Of a DNA stretch of 36,003 bases, positions 15,995-23,551 are shown piece after piece. Source of the stretch: Candidatus Poseidoniales archaeon. GTDB lineage: Archaea > Thermoplasmatota > Poseidoniia > Poseidoniales > Poseidoniaceae. The translations under genes were made by a program, and so were the position numbers. The DNA lies in the NCBI GenBank assembly GCA_009887095.1, contig QXYC01000025.1, positions 3,114-39,116 on the forward strand, written 5' to 3'. The stretch's first letter is position 1. The number at the start of each line of letters is the position of its first letter. The notes beneath the pieces were generated by a model. It was not told where the DNA came from, did not search any database, and was given only the letters and a program-made list of their open reading frames with translations.

Positions 15995-18900
15995 TGCCTC
16001 GCCGAGACGATTTGAAGACCATCATGGTCCTTGGAAGCGGCCCGATTAAAATTGGCCAGGCTGCAGAATTTGACTTCTCAGGAAGCCAAGCTGTCCAAGC
16101 CTTACGAGAGGACGGTTACGAAGTGATTCTCGTCAACTCAAACCCTGCAACGATTCAAAACGATCCGGAAATGGCAGATAAGATCTACATCGAGCCACTG
16201 ATTCCCGACACCGTACGTCGTATTTTGGAAATCGAAAAGCCCTGTGCGCTCCTTGCCGGAATGGGCGGTCAAACAGCCCTGAACATTGCAAGTGAACTGG
16301 CCCATGATGGCTCATTGGAACGAATTGGCGTTGAACTGATTGGTTCAGACCTCGATGCAATTGACAAGGCCGAAGACCGTGAACTGTTCAATGAAGTGTG
16401 CGAGTCAATCGGGCTTCCAATCTCTGAAGCCATTGCATGCAATACAATGGAAGCAGTTCTTGCCGCTGCTGAGGAAATCGGTAGTTGGCCGATTCTTATT
16501 CGCCCGGCGTTTACACTTGGTGGCTTGGGTGGTGGTACGGCTTGGGATATCGGACAACTCGTCGAAATCGCCACACTCGGACTTCGAAATTCCAGAATCA
16601 ATCAGGTGTTGATTGAAGAATCAATTCTCGGATGGCAGGAACTTGAGTATGAAGTCATGCGTGATGGTGCCGATAACGCAACCATTGTGTGCACAATGGA
16701 AAACATCGATCCGATGGGCGTTCACACTGGTGAATCGACCGTTGTTGCTCCTCTGCAGTCGTTTTCTGATGCAGATCACCAAATTCTTCGTGATCAGGCC
16801 CTCAGCCTGATTCGTGAGTTGAACATCAAGGGAGGATGCAACGTTCAATTCGCTTTCAATCAATTCACTGGTGAGACACGTGTCATCGAAGTGAACCCAC
16901 GTGTGTCAAGGTCGTCTGCTTTAGCAAGCAAGGCGACTGGATACCCAATTGCGCGCATGGCTGCGAAGATCGCCGTTGGCTACACGCTCGATGAACTTCC
17001 GAATCCGATCACAGGAGAAGGCACGACCGCAGCCTTCGAGCCAACCCTCGATTATTGCGTTGTGAAAATCCCTCGCTGGCCCTTTGACAAGTTCCGAACT
17101 GCTGACAGGACGCTCGGGACTTCGATGAAGTCCACTGGCGAAGTGATGGCCATTGGACGGAATTTCGAAGAAGCGTTCCTCAAGGCTTGGGCTTCGTTGG
17201 AACAAGGCTGTGCTCACCCTCGTCCACTGACACGAGCTGATGAAAGCGAGGGTGATGGCATGGCAGAGCGGGCGTTGACACAACTCCCCGATAGCACCCT
17301 TGTTGAATGGTGCCGTGTTGCCACCGATCGTCGAATGGGCGCCTTGATTGAGGCATTCCGTCGTGGCTGGTCGGTTGAAAAGGTCCATGAAATCACACGA
17401 ATCACACGCTGGTTCCTCTATAGATTCGAGAACATCGCTCAAACAGAGCGCGCCATCACCGATTTGCACGCCACCCCTGCGGAACTCACTCGAGAGCAAC
17501 TGAAATCGTGGAAAAGCCTCGGGTTTAGTGACGCCCATATCGCAGATTCGTTGGCTGGTTTCCCTGCAACTGGCCCAAAATCACTGCAAGCTGGCTTTGA
17601 TGAAGAGGCCGTCATGAAGCGAAGGCACAGCCTCGGCCTTCACCCTCGATACCGCATGGTCGATTCATGTGCTGCTGAATTTGCAGCCAAAACGCCCTAC
17701 TACTACTCAACCTACGAAATCGATGATGAGGTGGGTGTGGATGTCCTTCCGGACATCGAACATCGGACGAAGGAACGCCTTGTCACCGTCGGAAGCGGTC
17801 CAATTCGGATCGGCCAAGGCATTGAGTTTGATTATGGATGCGTTCACGCCGTGAAGGCAATTCGCGCAGCTGGGAAAGACGCTGTACTGATCAATAACAA
17901 TCCCGAAACAGTATCGACCGATTTCGATACTTCTGACCGTCTCTATTTCGAGCCACTCACCCTCGAGTATGTTTCAGAAGTCTTGCTCCGTGAGCAGGCA
18001 CACGGGATCCTCCTCCAATTTGGCGGACAGACAGCAATCAATCTCGCTTTACCCCTCAACAAGCGCCTTCCACTCCTGGCCCCGAAAGGTCTTGATTTGT
18101 CAATCATGGGGACTTCTTGCGATGCTGTTGACGAAGCGAGCGATCGTGAGCGGTTCGAAGCCTTTGCTAAGCGGATTAATCTGCAAATGCCACGAGGTGC
18201 GACAGGAACCAGTTCGGATGACGTTCGGGCTGCTGTTGAACAGATTGGTTTCCCAGTCCTCATCCGTCCATCGTATGTGCTTGGTGGAAGAGGCATGGAA
18301 ATTCTTGCCAATCAACAACAACTCGATGCTTACCTACGTGAGGCCTATCTTGCACCAGACAAACCATTGCTCGTCGATGAGTACCTCGGCCATGCGACAG
18401 AAATCGATGTTGATGCTGCTGCTGATGGTGAAGATGTCTTGATCGGCGCCATCATGGAACACCTTGAGGAAGCAGGGATTCACTCTGGTGACTCGACCTG
18501 TTTCATCCCGGCCCAGAACATCCCTGAATCCATGCTCAAGAGAATCGAGGAGGAAACCAAAGCCATCGGTCTTGGATTGAAGATTAAGGGCTGTTTCAAC
18601 ATTCAGTTTGCTATACAAGGCGATCAATTGTACACGCTGGAAGTGAATCCACGCTCTTCACGAACCGTCCCATTTGTTGCGAAGGCCACAGGATTGCCAA
18701 TGGCCCGGATTGCAGCCAATGTGACCATCGGTATTCCACTCGCTAAGCAAACCATCCCTCAGCGGACCACCGGTCAAGTCTGCGTGAAGGCGCCGGTGTT
18801 CCCATTCATCAAACTGCGAGGCCTTGACCCTGCTCCAGGGCCGGAAATGAAGTCAACCGGGGAAGTGTATGGTTCGGATGTGTCTGCTGATGTGGCCTAT

Positions 18901-19338
18901 CTCAAGGCTCGAATTGCTACGGAGGTGCCTGTTGCTCGTGAAGGTGGGGCCTACTTGACGGTGCGCAACGACGACAAGGAACGCTTGGTTCCGATCGCAC
19001 AAAATTTGGTTGAACTTGGTTTCACAATCTACGCAACGCCAGGTACGTGTGATGTGCTCCGTGCGAACAATGTTCCAGCAACAGTTGCCTATAGAATCGC
19101 AGACAAGATGCATCCTGATGCGCTTGATTTGATGCGCGAGGGGAAGGTCTCTTTCATTGTCAACGTGCCAACCGTATCGGGTGGTGCAGTGCGTGACGGA
19201 AACATGATGCGACGGCTTGCTGTTGAACTTAACATTCCATTTGTCACGACATTGCGAGGGGCTGCAATGGAAGTTGCAGCAATGAAGGCTGCTATGTCTG
19301 GTCCATTAGAACCTCGTCGGTTGACGGTCCATTACTGA
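15994..19338 (+). CDS. carB: Carbamoyl-phosphate synthase large subunit
   Basis: The protein is 1114 residues with the duplicated ATP-grasp design. The first half has MVLGSGPIKIGQAAEFDFSG, AGMGGQTALN, RPAFTLGGLGGG and NPRVSRSSALASKATGYP. The second has VGSGPIRIGQGIEFDYGC, QFGGQTAINLA, RPSYVLGGRGM and NPRSSRTVPFVAKATGLP. A C-terminal MGS-like allosteric domain follows (GFTIYATPGTCDVL and VSFIVNVPT). It makes carbamoyl phosphate from bicarbonate, ammonia and two ATP. The start at 15994 has GAGGTG 7 nt upstream and is coupled to carA through TGATG. Full length and intact. It is convergent with the zinc-ribbon gene, with only 2 bp between stops. Confidence 0.97.
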   Translation: MPRRDDLKTIMVLGSGPIKIGQAAEFDFSGSQAVQALREDGYEVILVNSNPATIQNDPEMADKIYIEPLIPDTVRRILEIEKPCALLAGMGGQTALNIASELAHDGSLERIGVELIGSDLDAIDKAEDRELFNEVCESIGLPISEAIACNTMEAVLAAAEEIGSWPILIRPAFTLGGLGGGTAWDIGQLVEIATLGLRNSRINQVLIEESILGWQELEYEVMRDGADNATIVCTMENIDPMGVHTGESTVVAPLQSFSDADHQILRDQALSLIRELNIKGGCNVQFAFNQFTGETRVIEVNPRVSRSSALASKATGYPIARMAAKIAVGYTLDELPNPITGEGTTAAFEPTLDYCVVKIPRWPFDKFRTADRTLGTSMKSTGEVMAIGRNFEEAFLKAWASLEQGCAHPRPLTRADESEGDGMAERALTQLPDSTLVEWCRVATDRRMGALIEAFRRGWSVEKVHEITRITRWFLYRFENIAQTERAITDLHATPAELTREQLKSWKSLGFSDAHIADSLAGFPATGPKSLQAGFDEEAVMKRRHSLGLHPRYRMVDSCAAEFAAKTPYYYSTYEIDDEVGVDVLPDIEHRTKERLVTVGSGPIRIGQGIEFDYGCVHAVKAIRAAGKDAVLINNNPETVSTDFDTSDRLYFEPLTLEYVSEVLLREQAHGILLQFGGQTAINLALPLNKRLPLLAPKGLDLSIMGTSCDAVDEASDRERFEAFAKRINLQMPRGATGTSSDDVRAAVEQIGFPVLIRPSYVLGGRGMEILANQQQLDAYLREAYLAPDKPLLVDEYLGHATEIDVDAAADGEDVLIGAIMEHLEEAGIHSGDSTCFIPAQNIPESMLKRIEEETKAIGLGLKIKGCFNIQFAIQGDQLYTLEVNPRSSRTVPFVAKATGLPMARIAANVTIGIPLAKQTIPQRTTGQVCVKAPVFPFIKLRGLDPAPGPEMKSTGEVYGSDVSADVAYLKARIATEVPVAREGGAYLTVRNDDKERLVPIAQNLVELGFTIYATPGTCDVLRANNVPATVAYRIADKMHPDALDLMREGKVSFIVNVPTVSGGAVRDGNMMRRLAVELNIPFVTTLRGAAMEVAAMKAAMSGPLEPRRLTVHY

Positions 19339-19340
19339 GA

Positions 19341-20609
19341 TCAGCATGCATTGTAGGCATCGATGATGTATTTTGTGAGCGGGCTTGTCCACGCCAATTC
19401 ACTGATGCCTGCTTCGCCTTCGAGGTCATAAATTCGGACCACATCGCGAACCCTGACATTGCCGTCACTCGAGCGGGCAAGAATTGTAGCAGGTTTGATG
19501 GCTTTTCCTGTGCCGTGTGGGTCATAAACTGTATCAAGTGCATCGCTCAAGAACCAATCGGCTTTGCCACCTGGCTCTCCTTCGTATGTTTTCTTGACCT
19601 TCTTCGGCCCAAACATCCCGCCAGACTTTTTCTTTGTCCCCGAAGCAGCCTTTGCAGCGGCCTTCTTCGTTGAATCTGGTTTACCCCTTGGGCTCTGCTT
19701 CTTTGGTGAGTCCGATTTGCTTGCGCCCGCACTTGCGGCCGATCGGCCTTTGAATTCGGCTTCCATTTCTGAGCGGATTTCCTTTTCGAGTTCTTTTCGG
19801 ATTTCCCTTTCCAACTTCTCACGGAGTTTGGCCTCAATGACTGTCGGCTCACCCTTTGCAGCTTTGGCGATTGCATCGTCACGCTCGTCTTTCATGGCCT
19901 GCATGACATTGAGATAATGAGCAGCCACTTGGATCAGGGATGTTTCCATCGAAGCCTCAAGTTGCATTGACACAACTGCACCGGAAGAGTCCCTCCACTT
20001 GCGCCATTGTAGCAAGGTGTTTGCGTGAATGTCTGAACCACATTTTGGGCAGAAACTTCGCTTTGGTGGCTTGAGCACAGGGATGGCGCGCATTGCATCC
20101 GGGTCGATACCATCGTGCTCACCGCTCGCCACATCGTGGATGTGAGTTGATGCTTCCATGCCATTGTCCATCGCATCACGGAAGAGGCCTTCACTCAGAT
20201 CGAGTTTCCCTGCTTGGATGAGGTCCCATCCGTTTGTTCCACGAACGACCGCCCGAACTGCAGCGCTCGCTGCTGGGGATTGGCCCCATTCGTGGTTTGA
20301 GTAAGCAGTTGTTGTTGTTTCATCCAGTTCAGTGCCAAAGGCGCTCGCCAAATCTGCGTCTTCACCTTCAGCGGGGGCTGCAATGCCGAGGAGAATCGGG
20401 TTTGCACCTTCCTCAACCCTTGCAATCATGTCGAATTTTTCAGCCATGGAAAGGTCTTCGCGGTGGCGAATGACTTCCTTGAGCTGATTCAAGTCATGAC
20501 CTGTTGCAGTGATGGGGCCTTGACCGGTGAGGTCGTGGCCACACGAGAGACAAAACTTAGCCGCCGCTTCAACACCTGATTCACAGGTTGGACAATAAAC
20601 GCCCGCCAT
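19341..20609 (-). CDS. Zinc-ribbon / coiled-coil orphan protein
   Basis: I do not recognise this 422-residue protein. It starts with a zinc ribbon: C6-x2-C9 and C20-x2-C23 in YCPTCE and FCLSCGHDL. A second half-ribbon, FCPKCGSDI (C187, C190), lies mid-protein without an obvious second Cys pair. Residues about 240-290 form a highly charged helix (AKLREKLEREIRKELEKEIR), likely coiled coil. Residues about 290-340 are a Lys/Ser/Ala-rich low-complexity linker similar to nucleic-acid-binding tails. The last 75 residues or so look globular, with WFLSDALDTVYDPHG and RVRDVVRIYDLEGEAGISELAW. Nucleic-acid or ribosome association is a guess from composition. It is separated by 116 bp from lysS on the same strand. 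Confidence 0.8.
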   Translation of the reverse strand: MAGVYCPTCESGVEAAAKFCLSCGHDLTGQGPITATGHDLNQLKEVIRHREDLSMAEKFDMIARVEEGANPILLGIAAPAEGEDADLASAFGTELDETTTTAYSNHEWGQSPAASAAVRAVVRGTNGWDLIQAGKLDLSEGLFRDAMDNGMEASTHIHDVASGEHDGIDPDAMRAIPVLKPPKRSFCPKCGSDIHANTLLQWRKWRDSSGAVVSMQLEASMETSLIQVAAHYLNVMQAMKDERDDAIAKAAKGEPTVIEAKLREKLEREIRKELEKEIRSEMEAEFKGRSAASAGASKSDSPKKQSPRGKPDSTKKAAAKAASGTKKKSGGMFGPKKVKKTYEGEPGGKADWFLSDALDTVYDPHGTGKAIKPATILARSSDGNVRVRDVVRIYDLEGEAGISELAWTSPLTKYIIDAYNAC

Positions 20610-20725
20610 GTTCCGTTATGCACGGTCACCTCTTTTGAATGGTGATGGTCAAATCAGCCTGTTTGGGGTCGGACAAAGGCCCATTCTTTCAGTCGGAGGC
20701 GTGGTCGAACGATGACTTGACATCT

Positions 20726-22330
20726 TTATTCGACATGGGTTGCACAAGCTTTGAGCAAATCGACAATTTTTTTCTGTTTCATCTCTGCCAAAATCGGTGC
20801 CAATCTTGGCCCTCGTTCCTTGCCCATGAGCGCAGCATAGGCTGCCCTGTACCCCATTTTCGGACTCAAATCGAGATCTTTGGCAGACTGCGGTATGACG
20901 CTTCCAATGTTTGTGGCATTCCACTCACACTGCTCAAGGGCAACAGCAAGAGACGAAAGAACTGATTTCTCTTCGTGGCTGAGTTCGTTCAAGGCCTCAA
21001 CATTTGGAGTCGAGAGGACACTGATTTTCATTTCTTCAGGGAAGTGCTTCGAGGCAATCCAAGCTCGCATCCGTGAGAGCCGGTCGGTCATTGCCTGTGT
21101 TGGTTCTGTAATCGCACCAGCATTGCGGAGGCTTTCCCATACGCCTTCATCAGTCGATTTGGTTTGGGCGAGCAAGGCGAGGTGTCGGAAGGTGACGGCG
21201 GTCGCTTGAGCGGCCATTCCTTCTTCCACAGCAGCCATCCGCATGGCACCTGCTGCATCTTCCACCTGTACACGCTGCCTGCGGCTTAATCCGTCGTCCA
21301 ATAATTCAGCCTCGAAATCCCTCGCTGCAAGACGTTCATATTCGTCAGCCAGGTTGACAAGGCTCATGCCCGTATCAAACTCAATCGCCTTGTTCGGTTT
21401 GGATTTCGCCACTAAGAGCCGGAGGATCTCTGGAGGCACCAAGTCCAATGCTTCGATTGGGCCAATCGTGTTGCCTGAAGAGGATGACATTGCGCCTTGA
21501 CCCTTCAGGCTGATCCATTCATAGGTGAGGGGGTGAGGTGGTTCGTGGCCGAGAATTTTTACAATTTCTCTTCCAGTTGCATACGAGCCACCTGCTGCAC
21601 CGTGGTCTTTTCCGAACGGCTCACAGGTGACGCCAATCCATCCCCACTTTGCTGGCCAATCAATTCGCCATGGCAACTTTCCTTCACCTTTGGAAATGTC
21701 TGATGAGCCAGTTTCACCGTGTGCGTCCTTCCAATGAACAAATGGATATTCATACCCGGTGACGGTCACGCCATCGAGCGATCCTTTGGAATCAAGAGGG
21801 CTCCAAGGGAACCAATTTTCTGGTAATTCACGGCTCGATATTCGCTCGATGGCTTCCCTGATCTCATCAGCTCTGTCGCACGCAATCTTTGCCAAGGCAT
21901 CGAATCGACCCGATTGGTAGGATTCGAGGTTGTCAATGATTCTCGGTCGAACGCCAATCTGTTCCAATGCTTCGAGAAATGGCTTCAGGAAGTGATCGCC
22001 GTAGGTCCATCCCTCTTTTTCGAAGCGATCCCAGTTGGGGTTCCCATCTGAATCAGGTGCGGGAATGGAGCCGAGTTGGTGGCCAATGAATTGTTCGTAT
22101 TCCGGGCCAAGAAAATCATACACCTTTCGCAGCGGATCTGCTGTGTCAACGATGAACACGAATTCTACATTAAGGCCTGCGTTGCGTGCGGCTCGGGCGA
22201 TCATATCGCCGGTCAGAATTTCTCGTAGGTGGCCAATATGGAACTCACCGCTTGGCGTAATGCCCGTTGAGACAATGTGCTTGTCGCCTTTATGGCTCAG
22301 CGCCTTCGCCGCCACATCTGCCCAGTGCAT
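20726..22330 (-). CDS. lysS: Lysyl-tRNA synthetase, class I
   Basis: This 534-residue protein charges tRNA-Lys using the class I fold found in most archaea and some bacteria. TGITPSGEFHIGHLRE has HIGH at 31-34, and GKLPWRIDWPAKWGWIGVTCEPFGKDH is the diagnostic class I LysRS block. The signature loop reads GAMSSSSGN (about 279-287), where relatives usually have KMSSSxGN with lysines. In relatives, CxxC zinc motifs occur just before the GKL block. Here that stretch (about 171-210) has no cysteine. The C-terminal helical anticodon-binding cage appears intact. The gene starts 11 bp after the gfcR stop, so the two likely form one transcript. Confidence 0.95.
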   Translation of the reverse strand: MHWADVAAKALSHKGDKHIVSTGITPSGEFHIGHLREILTGDMIARAARNAGLNVEFVFIVDTADPLRKVYDFLGPEYEQFIGHQLGSIPAPDSDGNPNWDRFEKEGWTYGDHFLKPFLEALEQIGVRPRIIDNLESYQSGRFDALAKIACDRADEIREAIERISSRELPENWFPWSPLDSKGSLDGVTVTGYEYPFVHWKDAHGETGSSDISKGEGKLPWRIDWPAKWGWIGVTCEPFGKDHGAAGGSYATGREIVKILGHEPPHPLTYEWISLKGQGAMSSSSGNTIGPIEALDLVPPEILRLLVAKSKPNKAIEFDTGMSLVNLADEYERLAARDFEAELLDDGLSRRQRVQVEDAAGAMRMAAVEEGMAAQATAVTFRHLALLAQTKSTDEGVWESLRNAGAITEPTQAMTDRLSRMRAWIASKHFPEEMKISVLSTPNVEALNELSHEEKSVLSSLAVALEQCEWNATNIGSVIPQSAKDLDLSPKMGYRAAYAALMGKERGPRLAPILAEMKQKKIVDLLKACATHVE

Positions 22331-22341
22331 GCATCTTCACC

Positions 22342-22935
22342 TCAAACAGGAACAGCGCGGATGATGCCTCGGAGTGGGACATCTTTGATTTCGTTACGAG
22401 TTGTTTTGTTCACGAGCACAACAGCAAGACCAACTTCGCCACCGACGGCTCGAATCGCTTCGATGGTTTTGCCCATGGTAACGCCAGAAGAAAGCACATC
22501 GTCGATGATCACAACTTTCTTTCCTGCCACTTTTCCATACTTGTTGGAAAGGACGCCTTGGCCGTCTTCACCTTCGACGTTCCTGAAAATTGTGAATTCA
22601 GCACCAAGGTTGCGTGCAACCTCGTGGGCGAAGGTGATGCCGTTGATTGAGATGCCGACCACCGTGTCGATGTCTGCGAGGCCGAGTTCCTCATCTGCCA
22701 CATCGGCCATGATGGTGCCAACTGCAGCGATTCGCTCAGGTCGGACGCCGATGCTTCGCCAGCCAATCCTCACATCTGTCGGGCGGTCCTCGCTGCCACC
22801 TTCCGTCAAAAGCCACGAAATCGTGTCCTGTGAGAGTGAAAGTTCATCGGCAATTTGTTGAGAATTTAGCCCCTCTTTGCGCATGCCATATGCCTGTGCT
22901 CTTAATTCTTCGATGCTCAACACCATACTTCTCAT
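22342..22935 (-). CDS. gfcR: GfcR-type regulator (HTH plus PRTase-like domain)
   Basis: The 197-residue protein combines an N-terminal helix-turn-helix (about 4-45, with GLNSQQIADELSLSQDTISWLL) and a phosphoribosyltransferase-like domain. That domain has VVGISINGITFAHEVARNLG and the PRPP-binding loop VVIIDDVLSSGVT (141-153). The layout matches archaeal GfcR, described in Haloferax as a regulator of sugar catabolism genes. Proteins like this are often mislabelled orotate phosphoribosyltransferase. An alternative ATG is at residue 4. The placement 11 bp upstream of lysS suggests cotranscription. Whether it regulates nucleotide, sugar or other genes here cannot be told. Confidence 0.87.
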   Translation of the reverse strand: MRSMVLSIEELRAQAYGMRKEGLNSQQIADELSLSQDTISWLLTEGGSEDRPTDVRIGWRSIGVRPERIAAVGTIMADVADEELGLADIDTVVGISINGITFAHEVARNLGAEFTIFRNVEGEDGQGVLSNKYGKVAGKKVVIIDDVLSSGVTMGKTIEAIRAVGGEVGLAVVLVNKTTRNEIKDVPLRGIIRAVPV

Positions 22936-23018
22936 GCTGGGCTAAAGACTCAACCTCATGAATCCTTTGCCCGTTCGCCTCCGATGGCTTCAAGATAGAG
23001 CGGCACAGGCCTAGACGC

Positions 23019-23429
23019 ATGAGCGACTTCGACTACGAGTCCCTGCTCGACCGAGCACGAGAGAACATCCCAGAGGAAATCTCATCCCGCTCACGATGGC
23101 GGTTGCCCCCTCCGCAAATTCTAATCGAGGGACAGAACACGATTTTCCGGAATTTCAACGAAGTTGTTTCCATGATGGATCGGGATGACAATCACGTCTA
23201 TCAATACATTCTCAACGAATTGGGTACTTCTGGTTCCCGTGACGGGCCTCGTGCTCGATTCAAGGGGCGGATTCCTCCAAAGCGAATCAAGAAGACAATT
23301 GCAAACTACGTTAATGCCTACATCAAATGCAGCCAGTGCTCTGCACCAGATACTCACTTTGTGAAGCAAGACCGAACCACGCTCCTCAAGTGCCAGGCAT
23401 GCGGTGCGACTCGACCTGTCAAACTTTGA
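23019..23429 (+). CDS. Translation initiation factor aIF2 subunit beta
   Basis: The 136-residue protein contains the aIF2-beta/eIF5 core domain (FRNFNEVVSMMDRDDNHVYQYILNELGTSGS, then GRIPPKRIKKTIANYVNAYIKC) and the C-terminal C4 zinc ribbon C104-x2-C107 and C125-x2-C128. aIF2 carries initiator tRNA to the ribosome with alpha and gamma subunits. No alpha or gamma gene is in the window. Length is normal for archaea. It is divergent from gfcR across 83 bp and is followed 122 bp later by the lipoprotein gene, which has its own promoter-like elements. Confidence 0.95.
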   Translation: MSDFDYESLLDRARENIPEEISSRSRWRLPPPQILIEGQNTIFRNFNEVVSMMDRDDNHVYQYILNELGTSGSRDGPRARFKGRIPPKRIKKTIANYVNAYIKCSQCSAPDTHFVKQDRTTLLKCQACGATRPVKL

Positions 23430-23517
23430 TGTTGCTAGCCTTCTATAGAGGTTGTACGCTCTCATAATGTTACTTTATTTCTCGGAAATCATTCAGTTGT
23501 TTCTGGTCCTCCAATGG

Positions 23518-23528
23518 ATAACATAAAT
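23518..23528 (+). promoter_or_regulatory. TATA-like element of the BNR lipoprotein gene
   Basis: ATAACATAAAT is centred about 27 nt before the ATG at 23552. That is the position expected for an archaeal TATA box driving a leaderless transcript. No Shine-Dalgarno precedes the ATG, which agrees with leaderless translation. Prediction only. Confidence 0.45.
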
Positions 23529-23533
23529 GGAGA

Positions 23534-23546
23534 GGCCTGTTAGGCC
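23534..23546 (+). promoter_or_regulatory. Palindrome GGCCT-GTT-AGGCC between TATA-like box and start
   Basis: A perfect 5-bp inverted repeat with a 3-bp spacer lies between the TATA-like element and the lipoprotein ATG. A repressor bound here would block initiation, so it could be an operator. It is too short to be a convincing terminator and has no T-tract. A palindrome this small may arise by chance. Confidence 0.35.
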
Positions 23547-23551
23547 AAACC

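Noticed and set aside
16921-17538. Long antisense frame inside carB
   Set aside because: It lies opposite a fully conserved gene, has no recognisable motif and no promoter or ribosome site.
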